NCBI GenBank assembly: GCA_013824045.1
Contig: PNND01000441.1
Span: 1-15,702 of the forward strand
Source of the DNA: Rhodobacter sp.
GTDB taxonomy: Bacteria; Pseudomonadota; Alphaproteobacteria; Rhodobacterales; Rhodobacteraceae
Direction: 5' to 3'
Length of the DNA stretch: 15,702 nt
Every line of letters begins with the position of its first letter. Within the stretch, counting starts at the first letter, position 1. The notes beneath the pieces are model-generated. The model was not told where the DNA came from, ran no database searches, and saw only the letters and a list, made by a program, of their open reading frames with translations. Made by a program: the position numbers and the translations under genes. Positions 6,520 to 14,575 of the stretch are shown one piece after another.

Positions 6520-7521
6520 TCAAGGGAGGGTGACGCCCGCCCTTGCTGCGGTGGTGCCGCGGGCGATCAGGGTCAGGGGCAGGGCGGGCGGCGGGGGCGG
6601 CGGGGTGCCGCGCATCAGGGCGATGAGGGTGTCCACTGCGGCCTCGCCGATCTGGCGGATGGGCTGGGCGATGGTGGTGAGTTGCGGGATCGTGTAGCGT
6701 GCTGCGGGCAGGTCGTCGAAGCCGATCACCGACAAGTCATCCGGCACGCGCAGGCCGCGCGCAACGGCGGCGTGCAGGGCGCCGATGGCGGCCATGTCGG
6801 AAATGCCGATGAGCGCGGTGGGCATGCCGTCTGACAGCAGGTCGGCGGCGAGGCTGCGGCAGGCCTCGAAGCTGTGCTCCGGACCAAGGCGGATGGATTG
6901 CGGGGCCAGCCCCGCGCCTGCGAGTTCCGCCACGATCCCGGCCAGCCGGTCCTGTACGGGGGCGGAATGGCCGGGCGCGCCCACGACGCCGATGGATCGG
7001 TGGCCGAGGTCCAGCAGGTGGCGGGCCAGCATCCGGCCCCCGGCATGGTGATCGGCGGTGACGGCGGGGGTTCCGGGCAGCGCTCGGTCAACCGCCACGA
7101 TGGGCACCCGCGCGGCGTTGAGCCGGGCCACGGCGGAATTGTCCGAGGTGACCGCGGCGAGGATCACCCCATCCACCTGCTGGGCCAGCATGGCGGCGAC
7201 ATAGGCGGCCTCGTGGTCGGGGCTTTCGGCGGTGGAGCAGATCATCGCCTGATAGCCGCGCGCAAACAGTGCCTGTTCCACGGTATGGGCAAGGATGCCG
7301 AAGAAATGCACATCGAGCGCGGGCAAAAGCACGCCCACCATCCGGCTTGACCCCGACCGCATCATCCGCGCGCCAGCATTGGGGCGATAGCCCAGTTCGG
7401 CGACCGCCGCTTCGATCCGGGCGCGCATATCGGCGCTGACATAGCCCGATCCGTTGACGACGCGGGACACCGTGGCGATGGAGGCCCCGGCACGATGTGC
7501 GATGTCCCTGATCTTGATCAT
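6520..7521 (-). CDS. LacI-family transcriptional regulator
   Basis: A 333-aa LacI/GalR repressor. The N-terminal helix-turn-helix is IKIRDIAHRAGASIATVSRV (2-21), followed by the hinge helix in LGYRPNAGARMMRSG (43-57). A periplasmic-binding-protein-like effector domain (62-300) has VGVLLPALDVHFFGILAHTV, VDGVILAAV, GHRSIGVVG and DDLSVIGFDDLPAARY, all family landmarks. The C-terminal part carries a run of six prolines before a final ALPLTLIARGTT strand. It faces the aldolase/dehydrogenase/kinase operon tail to tail. Its natural target is the palindrome at 3377-3390, with a sugar or phosphorylated sugar of that pathway as the likely inducer. The start at 7521 is fixed by the HTH position, and the ribosome site is weak (GGGGG-rich). 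It is divergent from the efflux operon. Confidence 0.93.
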   Translation of the reverse strand: MIKIRDIAHRAGASIATVSRVVNGSGYVSADMRARIEAAVAELGYRPNAGARMMRSGSSRMVGVLLPALDVHFFGILAHTVEQALFARGYQAMICSTAESPDHEAAYVAAMLAQQVDGVILAAVTSDNSAVARLNAARVPIVAVDRALPGTPAVTADHHAGGRMLARHLLDLGHRSIGVVGAPGHSAPVQDRLAGIVAELAGAGLAPQSIRLGPEHSFEACRSLAADLLSDGMPTALIGISDMAAIGALHAAVARGLRVPDDLSVIGFDDLPAARYTIPQLTTIAQPIRQIGEAAVDTLIALMRGTPPPPPPALPLTLIARGTTAARAGVTLP

Positions 7522-7546
7522 GGCGCAGGCCCCCGTTCTGCCCTTC

Positions 7547-7574
7547 TGTCTAGCTGTGCTTGCCGGAAGGGCAA
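7547..7574 (-). promoter_or_regulatory. Weak candidate promoter of the LacI-type gene
   Basis: Read on the minus strand, TTGCCC (7574-7569) and TAGACA (7552-7547) are 16 bases apart, about 25 bases before the start codon. An 8-base inverted repeat (7539-7546 and 7566-7573) spans it. Neither resembles the operator at 3377-3390. Confidence 0.3.
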
Positions 7575-7601
7575 GGCTGTCGGGGTGGGGATGGATCAGA
7601 T

Positions 7602-7629
7602 ATATACATTCAGACTCTTGAATGTTTAT
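7602..7629. promoter_or_regulatory. TetR-like operator upstream of the RND efflux operon
   Basis: ACATTCA (7606-7612) and TGAATGT (7619-7625) are perfect 7-base arms around a 6-base centre. After one mismatch the symmetry continues for three more pairs to 7602 and 7629. The sequence recalls the E. coli AcrR operator (ACATTC...GAATGT core). It overlaps a possible -35 TTGAAT (7618-7623; weak -10 TTACCT at 7640-7645), about 45 bases ahead of the adaptor ATG. A TetR-family regulator is the likely ligand, but none is encoded in the window. Confidence 0.6.
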
Positions 7630-7673
7630 GAGACTCAGGTTACCTCTGCCCCATCATTTTCTGGAGAGTCGCC

Positions 7674-8666
7674 ATGCGCCCCATCTCTGCCTTTTCGCTG
7701 ATTGCCCTTTTGCTGGGGGTGGTCCCGGCTGTTGCGGACAGCGTCACGCTGGCCCCGGTCAGCATCACCGAATGGAAAGCCGTTTATGGCCGGGTGGAGG
7801 CGCGGGATCGTATTCCGGCGCGGGCGCGGCTGGGCGGGACGCTGGTTTCGCTGAGCGTGGCCGAAGGCGATGTGGTGGCGCAAGGCGATGTGCTGGCCGA
7901 GATTGTGGATGAAAAGCTGGGCTTTCAACTGGCCGCGCTTGAGGCGCAGGGGCGGGCGCTGGCAGCGCAGCTTGCCAATGCGCAGGCGGAACTGACGCGG
8001 GGCGAGGAATTGCTTGCGCAGGGGGTGACCACCGCGCAGCGGCTGGATGCCTTGCGCACGCAGGTGGATGTGGTCACAGGCCAGATCGCGGCGCTGGAGG
8101 CGCAGAGCCAAGTGCTGGCTCAGCAGGCGGCCGAGGGCGCGGTGCTGGCCCCGGTGGCGGGGCGCGTGCTGGATGTGCCGGTGGCGCAGGGCGCGGTGGT
8201 GATGCCGGGTGAGGCGGTGGCGCAACTGGGCGGCGGTGGCATCTTCCTGCGGCTGGCGGTGCCCGAGCGGCACGCGGCCAACCTGACCGAGGGCGATGCG
8301 ATCCAGATCGAAAGCGCAGATGGCGTGGCAGAGGGGCGGCTCGTGAAGGTTTATCCGCTGATCGAGAATGGCCGCGTGGTGGCCGATGTCGAGGTGGCGG
8401 GGCTGTCGGAGCGGTTTGTCGATGCGCGGGTGCTGGTGCGCCTGCCGGTGGGGGAACGCGCGGCGCTGCTGGTGCCGGAGGCGGCGCTGGTGACGCGGGG
8501 GGGCGTGGACTTCGTAGCGCTGGAGGGTGCCGGGTTGCGCACTGTGGTGCCGGGGGAACGGGTGACGGTGGACGGTGTGGCGATGGTTGAGGTGCTGACC
8601 GGGCTGCAGGCAGGGGATGTGGTGATGGCTGTGGCGCCTGTTGCGGGCGAGGTGGGCCATGAGTGA
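7674..8666 (+). CDS. RND efflux periplasmic adaptor (HlyD/MFP family)
   Basis: A 330-aa membrane fusion protein that should link the inner-membrane RND pump to an outer-membrane channel. Signal peptide about 1-21 (hydrophobic core FSLIALLLGVVPAVA, cleavage before DSV); no lipobox cysteine is present, so it is probably soluble periplasmic or anchored by an uncleaved helix. A split biotinyl-lipoyl domain follows: LGGTLVSLSVAEGDVVAQGDVLAEI (about 53-77) and the return strand VLAPVAGRVLDVPVAQGAVVMPGEAV. They flank an Ala/Gln-rich alpha-hairpin coiled coil (about 82-150). Then come beta-barrel and membrane-proximal domains (IFLRLAVPERHAANLTEGD, LLVPEAALVTRGG). It is somewhat shorter than AcrA (about 400). 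Start is set by GGAGAG 6 bases upstream. It overlaps the pump gene by 8 bases. Confidence 0.93.
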   Translation: MRPISAFSLIALLLGVVPAVADSVTLAPVSITEWKAVYGRVEARDRIPARARLGGTLVSLSVAEGDVVAQGDVLAEIVDEKLGFQLAALEAQGRALAAQLANAQAELTRGEELLAQGVTTAQRLDALRTQVDVVTGQIAALEAQSQVLAQQAAEGAVLAPVAGRVLDVPVAQGAVVMPGEAVAQLGGGGIFLRLAVPERHAANLTEGDAIQIESADGVAEGRLVKVYPLIENGRVVADVEVAGLSERFVDARVLVRLPVGERAALLVPEAALVTRGGVDFVALEGAGLRTVVPGERVTVDGVAMVEVLTGLQAGDVVMAVAPVAGEVGHE

Positions 8667-11600
8667 CCGGGAAGAGGCATCGCTGGGCATTGCCGGGCGG
8701 CTGACGAAGGGGTTCATCGCCTCGGCCCTGACGCCCTTGTTCATTCTGGCGGCGCTGGCGATGGGGCTGGTGGCGCTGGTGTCCTTGCCGCGTGAGGAAG
8801 AGCCGCAGATTTCCGTGCCGCTGGTGGATATCCATGTGCAGGCGCAGGGGTTGCGCGCCGAAGATGGCGTGAAGCTGGTGACGGAGCCGCTGGAGATCCT
8901 TGTGAAGGGGATCAACGATGTGGAGCATGTCTATTCCCAGACGCGGGATGATGCGGTTCTGGTGACGGCGCGGTTCGAAGTGGGGACCAAGGCCGAGGAT
9001 GCGATCCTGCGGGTGCATGACAAGCTGCGCGCCAATATGGACCGGATTCCGGTGGGGATACCCGAGCCTTTGGTGATCGGGCGCGGGATCGACGATGTGG
9101 CGATCCTGACGCTGACCCTGTCAGGCGATGGGGTTTCGGCGAATGACCTGACGCGTGTTGTGCGGGCGCTGCAATCCGAGGTGGCCAAGACCGAGGATGT
9201 GGGGCTGACCTATATCGTGGGTGAGGCGCAGGAGGCGATCCGCATCGCGCCGGACCCGGAGCGGTTGGCCCTGTATGGTGTCACCCTGCAGCAATTGGCG
9301 GGGAAAGTGGCGCAGGCCAACCGGACGCTGAACACGGGCAAGGTGCGTGCCGATGGCGGGCAGATCGATCTGGTCGCGGGCGAGACGATGACGGCGCCGT
9401 CGGAGGTGGCGAACCTGCTTTTGACGACGCAGGACGGGCGGCCGGTCTATGTGGCGGATGTGGCGGAGGTGCGTTTCGTCCCTGACACGTCGGATCATAT
9501 CGTGAGCCATCTGGTGAAGGATGAGGCGGGGGTGGTGCAACGCGCGCCTGCCGTGACGCTGGCCGTGGCGAAGCGCGCGGGTGCCAATGCGGTGGTGGTG
9601 GCCGAAGAGGTGCTGCACCGGGTGCATACGCTTGAGGGCAAGCTGATCCCGGAAGGGATGACCCTGACCGTGACGCGCGACTATGGCGAGACGGCGAATG
9701 AAAAGGCCAATGAGCTGTTGTTCCATCTGGGCCTTGCGACCGTGTCGATCATCGCGCTGGTCTGGCTGGCGATCGGCTGGCGCGAGGCCATCGTGGTGGC
9801 CATCGTCATTCCGGTGACGATCCTGCTGACGCTCTTTGCGGCATGGATCATGGGATATACGCTGAACCGGGTGAGCCTGTTCGCGCTGATCTTTTCCATC
9901 GGGATTCTGGTGGATGATGCCATCGTGGTGATCGAAAACATTGCCCGGCATTGGGCGATGAAGGATGCGCGCCCCCGGATGCAGGCGGCGATTGATGCAG
10001 TGGCGGAGGTGGGCAATCCCACCATCGTGGCCACGCTGACGGTGGTGGCGGCGCTGTTGCCGATGCTGTTCGTGAGCGGGTTGATGGGGCCGTATATGAG
10101 CCCCATCCCGGCCAATGCCTCGGCGGCGATGATATTCTCGTTCTTTGTGGCGGTGATCATCACGCCTTGGCTGATGGTGAAGATCGCGGGCAAGGCGGAT
10201 ATGTCGGCCCATGGTGCAGACGGGCATGGCGGGCATCAGGGCGGCTGGCTGGAGCGCGGCTATGACGCCGTGGCGCGGCCCTTGCTGGCATCCAAGGCGC
10301 GCAGCCTTGGGTTTCTACTGATCACGGCTGTGCTGTCTTTCGGGTCGCTGGCGGCGCTTTACACGCGCGATGTGACGGTGAAGCTGCTGCCCTTCGACAA
10401 CAAATCCGAATTGTCGGTGATGATCGATCTGCCCGAGGGCGCGTCGGTCGAGGCGACGGACCGCGTGGCACAGGATGTCGCGGCCATTGTCATGGAGATG
10501 GAGGAGGTGACGTCGGTCCAGACCCATGCAGGGACGGCGGCGCCGTTCAATTTCAACGGGTTGGTGCGGCACACCTATCTGCGGCAAGAGCCGCAACTGG
10601 GCGAGGTGGCGATCAACCTGCTGCCCAAGACCGACCGTGACCGGGCGAGCCATGCCATCGCGCTGGATATCCGCGAGCGGCTGAAGGCTGTGGCGGTGCC
10701 GGAGGGGACGGTGCTGAAGACCGTGGAGCCGCCGCCGGGGCCGCCTGTGATCGCCACGTTGCTGGCCGAAGTTTACGGGCCGGATGCGGAAACGCGGCGG
10801 GCGGCGGCGACGCAGATAAGGGCGGCGTTTGAGAGTGTGCCCTTTGTCGTGGATGTGGATGACAGTTTCGGTGTGATGGCACCGCGCCTGCGGGCCACGA
10901 TTTCGACCGATGATCTGGAATTCTTTGGTGTGCAGGAGGCGGATGTCTTTGACACGATGGCGCTTTTGAATGGCGGGCAGGTGGTGGGCTATTCGCATCG
11001 GGGCGAGGGGCGCTATCCCATCCCGCTGATCGTGGGGCGCGACAAGGGTGACCGGGTGCTGGATGAGCGGTTCCTGTCGACCCCGATCCCGGCCAATGTT
11101 TTGCCCGGCGCGCGGGGCGTGGTGGAACTGGGCGATGTGATCCGGGTGACGGAGGAGCGGTCGTCCTATCCCGTGTTCCGCCATAACGGGCGCGAGGCCG
11201 AGATGGTGACGGCAGAGCTGGCCGGGGATTTCGAGGCGCCGCTGTACGGGATGCTGGCGGTGGCGGATGCCATTGAGGCGCAGAATTGGGCGCCGGGGAC
11301 CAAGCCCGTGATCAGCCTGCATGGCCAGCCCGAGGATGAGAGCGGCGTCACGCTGCTATGGGATGGGGAATGGGAAGTGACCTATGTCACTTTCCGCGAC
11401 ATGGGCGCGGCCTTTGGCATTGCGCTCTTGGGCATCTACATCCTTGTGGTGGCGCAGTTCGGATCGTTCAAGCTGCCCTTGGTGATCCTGACGCCCATTC
11501 CGTTGACGTTTCTGGGCATCATTGTCGGGCATTGGCTTTTTGCCGCGCCGTTTTCGGCCACGTCGATGATCGGGTTCATCGCACTGGCGGGGATCATCGT

Positions 11601-11859
11601 GCGCAATTCCATCTTGCTGGTGGATTTCATCCGGCATTCGTCGGATGGCCCGGTGACGGTGGATGTTCTGATCGCGGCGGGGGCGATCCGGTTCAAGCCG
11701 ATCCTGCTGACGGCGATTGCGGCGATGATCGGGGCGGTTGTGATCCTTGCGGACCCGATCTTTCAGGGGCTGGCGATTTCGCTTCTGTTCGGGTTGTTGT
11801 CATCGACCCTGCTGACCGTGCTGGTCATTCCCGCCATCTATCGCGTGATGCGGACCTGA
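8659..11859 (+). CDS. RND-family multidrug efflux pump permease (AcrB/HAE-like)
   Basis: A 1066-aa proton-driven inner-membrane exporter with the usual layout of 12 helices and two large periplasmic porter loops. TM1 is at about 20-42 (TPLFILAALAMGLVAL), followed by EEEPQISVP, the standard RND start of loop 1. TM2-TM4 span about 357-427; TM4 has the proton-relay pair Asp419-Asp420 in GILVDDAIVVIEN. The second half repeats the plan, ending in TM10 GIIVRNSILLVDF. There the usual AcrB-type lysine is replaced by Arg982. The cytoplasmic linker before TM7 is His-rich (HGADGHGGHQGG). The ATG at 8659 overlaps the adaptor stop; an upstream in-frame TTG at 8641 is less likely. Exported substrate unknown. 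No outer-membrane factor is nearby, so a TolC-like channel elsewhere is expected. Confidence 0.96.
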   Translation: MSDREEASLGIAGRLTKGFIASALTPLFILAALAMGLVALVSLPREEEPQISVPLVDIHVQAQGLRAEDGVKLVTEPLEILVKGINDVEHVYSQTRDDAVLVTARFEVGTKAEDAILRVHDKLRANMDRIPVGIPEPLVIGRGIDDVAILTLTLSGDGVSANDLTRVVRALQSEVAKTEDVGLTYIVGEAQEAIRIAPDPERLALYGVTLQQLAGKVAQANRTLNTGKVRADGGQIDLVAGETMTAPSEVANLLLTTQDGRPVYVADVAEVRFVPDTSDHIVSHLVKDEAGVVQRAPAVTLAVAKRAGANAVVVAEEVLHRVHTLEGKLIPEGMTLTVTRDYGETANEKANELLFHLGLATVSIIALVWLAIGWREAIVVAIVIPVTILLTLFAAWIMGYTLNRVSLFALIFSIGILVDDAIVVIENIARHWAMKDARPRMQAAIDAVAEVGNPTIVATLTVVAALLPMLFVSGLMGPYMSPIPANASAAMIFSFFVAVIITPWLMVKIAGKADMSAHGADGHGGHQGGWLERGYDAVARPLLASKARSLGFLLITAVLSFGSLAALYTRDVTVKLLPFDNKSELSVMIDLPEGASVEATDRVAQDVAAIVMEMEEVTSVQTHAGTAAPFNFNGLVRHTYLRQEPQLGEVAINLLPKTDRDRASHAIALDIRERLKAVAVPEGTVLKTVEPPPGPPVIATLLAEVYGPDAETRRAAATQIRAAFESVPFVVDVDDSFGVMAPRLRATISTDDLEFFGVQEADVFDTMALLNGGQVVGYSHRGEGRYPIPLIVGRDKGDRVLDERFLSTPIPANVLPGARGVVELGDVIRVTEERSSYPVFRHNGREAEMVTAELAGDFEAPLYGMLAVADAIEAQNWAPGTKPVISLHGQPEDESGVTLLWDGEWEVTYVTFRDMGAAFGIALLGIYILVVAQFGSFKLPLVILTPIPLTFLGIIVGHWLFAAPFSATSMIGFIALAGIIVRNSILLVDFIRHSSDGPVTVDVLIAAGAIRFKPILLTAIAAMIGAVVILADPIFQGLAISLLFGLLSSTLLTVLVIPAIYRVMRT

Positions 11860-11864
11860 AGGGT

Positions 11865-11894
11865 GCGGGGGGGGGGCGGTGCCCTTCCCCCCGC
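11865..11894. terminator. Nested hairpin between convergent RND and arabinose operons
   Basis: An outer 8-bp stem (GCGGGGGG 11865-11872 with CCCCCCGC 11887-11894) encloses an inner stem GGGC/GCCC (11874-11877 and 11881-11884) with loop GGT. It starts 5 bases after the pump stop codon and ends 20 bases before the araA stop. No T tract follows on either strand. It is probably a shared bidirectional 3'-end structure. It contains a 10-base G run. Confidence 0.5.
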
Positions 11895-11914
11895 CAAATC
11901 TGACGGGGAGGACG

Positions 11915-12826
11915 TCAGAAGTCGAAAGCGTCGGTCACGTGGCGTTTGCCAAGGGTCAGCGCGTCGGCCACGTGGACCATCGGGGCGAGGTCCACCTCGG
12001 ATTTGCCAGCGCGGACAAGTTCGGCCATGCGGGCGTAGAGTTTGGGGTATTCGCCCATGATCGTCTGTTCGCCCGCGACTTCTGTTCCCGCCACCTCGAA
12101 CCGATTGCCGCCAAAGCGCAGGGCGCAGGGGCCGGCATTGGTGTCAATCTCGATATCCCAGGTCTGGGGGCCTTCTTGCCGCCAGTCGAAATCGGCGGTG
12201 ATGCCGCCGGAGAATGTCAGGCGGGCGGCGATGGGGGTGTCGCGATTGGCAGGAAATTCCAGATCAGCGGCGGTCAGATGGACCGGGGCGGGCAGGATTT
12301 CCGTCAGGATCGAAAGCGCGTTGATGCCGGGATCGAAGACGCCCATGCCGCCCGGCTCAAACACCCAGTCCTGACCGGGATGCCATTTGCGGACATCTTC
12401 GCGCCAGGTGATGTGGGCGCGGGTGATGGTCTTGTCGGCCAGCCAGGCTTTGGCGGGGGCGACAGCCTCGGCCATGCGGGAATGCCATGTGGCGTAGAGG
12501 GTGACGCCGTGATCGGCAGCGAGCCGTTCGAGGGCGTGCACCTCGGCCAGCGTCTGGCCGGGCGGTTTTTCCAGCATGACATGGCGGCCGGCGCGCAGGG
12601 CCATTTCCGCATAGGGGTGGCGCGGTTGGGGCGGCAGGCAGAGCGAGATGGTGCCGATATCGGGGCGTTGCTCCAGCATCGTGGCGAAGTCGGTGAAGGC
12701 GGGGATGCCGTCCACTTTGCCAGAGCGGCTGACCGTGGCGGCAAGCTCCCAATCGGGGGAGGCGGCCAGCGCGGGGACGTGCTGGTCGACTGCGATCTTG
12801 CCGATGCCGACGAGGGCAAGTTTCAT
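11915..12826 (-). CDS. araA: L-arabinose 1-dehydrogenase (NAD(P)+), Gfo/Idh/MocA family
   Basis: A 303-aa enzyme oxidising L-arabinose (often also D-galactose and D-fucose) to the lactone, first step of the non-phosphorylative pathway. It resembles Azospirillum brasilense AraA along its length as I remember it: VGIGKIAVDQHVPAL (6-20, Rossmann loop), MLEKPPG (84-90, Lys87), ATWHSRMAEAV (112-122), WREDVRKWHPGQDW (141-154), EPGGMGVFDPGINALSI (157-173; Asp165, Asn169). The catalytic and sugar-binding residues reported for Azospirillum AraA (Lys91, Glu147, His153, Asp169, Asn173) fall at these positions with a constant offset of 4. ATG 12826 overlaps the araC stop (TGATG); the preceding in-frame TTG is rejected. 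It is the last gene of the operon. D-galactose 1-dehydrogenase is the close alternative. Confidence 0.9.
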   Translation of the reverse strand: MKLALVGIGKIAVDQHVPALAASPDWELAATVSRSGKVDGIPAFTDFATMLEQRPDIGTISLCLPPQPRHPYAEMALRAGRHVMLEKPPGQTLAEVHALERLAADHGVTLYATWHSRMAEAVAPAKAWLADKTITRAHITWREDVRKWHPGQDWVFEPGGMGVFDPGINALSILTEILPAPVHLTAADLEFPANRDTPIAARLTFSGGITADFDWRQEGPQTWDIEIDTNAGPCALRFGGNRFEVAGTEVAGEQTIMGEYPKLYARMAELVRAGKSEVDLAPMVHVADALTLGKRHVTDAFDF

Positions 12827-14568
12827 CAATGCGAGTCCTTGCCGACGGGCGCGCCACGGCAGCCCAGCATGAAATCAAGATCGGCCCCGGTATCGGCGCC
12901 CATCACATGGCTGTGGTGCAACTTGGCATAGCCGCTGTCGGGGGGCGCGATGCGGGGGGTCCAGACGGCCTGACGGCGGGCGATTTCCTCATCCGACACT
13001 TCCAGATGCAGGCGGCGGTTGGGGACGTCCAGCTGAATGAAGTCGCCGTTCTGCACGATGGCGAGAGGGCCGCCCACGGCCGCCTCGGGCGAGGTGTGCA
13101 GGCAGACCGTGCCGAAGGCGGTGCCGGACATGCGCGCGTCCGATATGCGGACCATGTCGGTGATGCCCTTTTTCAGAACCTTGGGGGGCAGGCCCATATT
13201 GCCGACCTCGGCCATACCGGGATAGCCCTTGGGGCCGCAATTCTTGAGCACCATGACGCAGGTTTCATCGATATCCAGATCGGGATCGTTGATCTTGGCC
13301 TTGTAGTCGTCGATATCCTCGAACACCACGGCGCGGCCGCGATGGACCATCAGGGACGGGGTCGCGGCAGAGGGTTTGAGGACGGCGCCGTTGGGGGCGA
13401 GGTTGCCCTTGAGGACCACCACGCCGCCGGATTGCGTGAGCGCGCGTTCGACGGGAAGGATGACGTCGTCATTGTGGTTGACCACGTCCTTGACCTGATC
13501 CCATGCCGTTTCGCCGGAGACGGTAAGCGCGTCCTTGTTCAGAAGGCCCGCTTCGCCCAGACGTTTGAGCACGACCGGCAGGCCGCCTGCGTAGAAGAAT
13601 TCCTCCATCAGGTATTTGCCCGAGGGCATCAGGTTCACGATGGTGGGGACATCGCGGCCGAGCTTGTCCCAATCATCCAGCGTGAGATCAATGCCGACGC
13701 GGCCCGCGATGGCAAGGATGTGGATGACGGCATTGGTGGACCCGCCGATGGCGGCATTGGTGCGGATGGCGTTTTCGAACGCCTGACGGGTGAGGATGTC
13801 GGAGGGTTTGAGATCGTCCTTGACCATCTGCACGATGCGGCGGCCCGACATCTGCGCCATGACGCGGCGGCGGCTGTCCACCGCCGGGATGGCGGCATTC
13901 CCGGAAAGCGCCATACCCAGTGCCTCGGCCATGGAGGCCATGGTGGAGGCGGTGCCCATCGTGTTGCAGGACCCGGCAGAGCGGGACATCGACGCCTCGG
14001 CCTCGGCGAATTCGGCCATCGTCATCTCGCCCGCCTTCACGGCCTCGGAGAATTTCCACAGATGGGTGCCGGAGCCCACGCGTTCGCCGCGGAAATAGCC
14101 GTTCAGCATCGGCCCGCCGGTGACGACGATGGAGGGCAGATCGGTGGAGGCGGCGGCCATCAGGAGCGAGGGGGTGGTCTTGTCGCAGCCCACGAGGAGG
14201 ACGCAGCCATCCATCGGCTGGCCGCGCATCTGTTCCTCGATCGACATGGCGGCGATGTTGCGGAACATCATGGCCGTGGGGCGGAAGGCGGATTCCGAGA
14301 CGGAGAAGACGGGGACTTCGACGGGGAAGCCGCCGGCCTCATAGATGCCGTTCTTCACCTTTTCCGCCAGCGCGTTGAGATGCGCGTTGCAGGGGTTCAG
14401 TTCAGACCAAGTGTTGAGGATGCCGATGACCGGGCGGCCATCGAAAAGGTCATGCGGGAAGCCCTGATTTTTCATCCAGCCGCGATGGTAGATGTTGTCG
14501 CGGCTGGAACCGCTGAACCATTCCTGCGAGCGCAGTTTGCGGGGCCATTTGGCGGGCTTGAAGGTCAT
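12826..14568 (-). CDS. araC: L-arabinonate dehydratase (IlvD/EDD family)
   Basis: A 580-aa Fe-S and Mg-dependent dehydratase converting L-arabinonate to L-2-keto-3-deoxyarabonate; D-fuconate or D-galactonate are common side substrates. It is very close, from memory, to the structurally known Rhizobium leguminosarum enzyme (579 aa) from WPRKLRSQEW (8-17) to the end VGKDSH. Landmarks: NTWSELNPCNAHL near the N terminus (Fe-S Cys), LLVGCDKTTPS (Fe-S Cys), SRSAGSCNTMGTASTMASMA (third Cys, [2Fe-2S] type), the C-terminal CGPKGYPGMAEVGNMGLPP, and SDARMSGTAFGTVCLHTSPE with the catalytic Ser. ATG 14568 is preceded by GAGGAAA, which overlaps the gguC stop (7-base gap). Upstream in-frame starts would run into gguC. 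The gene name follows the pathway convention and is unrelated to the E. coli regulator AraC. Confidence 0.95.
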   Translation of the reverse strand: MTFKPAKWPRKLRSQEWFSGSSRDNIYHRGWMKNQGFPHDLFDGRPVIGILNTWSELNPCNAHLNALAEKVKNGIYEAGGFPVEVPVFSVSESAFRPTAMMFRNIAAMSIEEQMRGQPMDGCVLLVGCDKTTPSLLMAAASTDLPSIVVTGGPMLNGYFRGERVGSGTHLWKFSEAVKAGEMTMAEFAEAEASMSRSAGSCNTMGTASTMASMAEALGMALSGNAAIPAVDSRRRVMAQMSGRRIVQMVKDDLKPSDILTRQAFENAIRTNAAIGGSTNAVIHILAIAGRVGIDLTLDDWDKLGRDVPTIVNLMPSGKYLMEEFFYAGGLPVVLKRLGEAGLLNKDALTVSGETAWDQVKDVVNHNDDVILPVERALTQSGGVVVLKGNLAPNGAVLKPSAATPSLMVHRGRAVVFEDIDDYKAKINDPDLDIDETCVMVLKNCGPKGYPGMAEVGNMGLPPKVLKKGITDMVRISDARMSGTAFGTVCLHTSPEAAVGGPLAIVQNGDFIQLDVPNRRLHLEVSDEEIARRQAVWTPRIAPPDSGYAKLHHSHVMGADTGADLDFMLGCRGAPVGKDSH

Positions 14569-14575
14569 GGTTTCC

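Noticed and set aside
7635..8915. A 426-codon open frame on the minus strand opposite the efflux adaptor (and similar frames at 9121-10236 and 10315-11322)
   Set aside because: Arg/His-rich antisense translations of the adaptor and pump genes; no family resemblance and no ribosome site logic.
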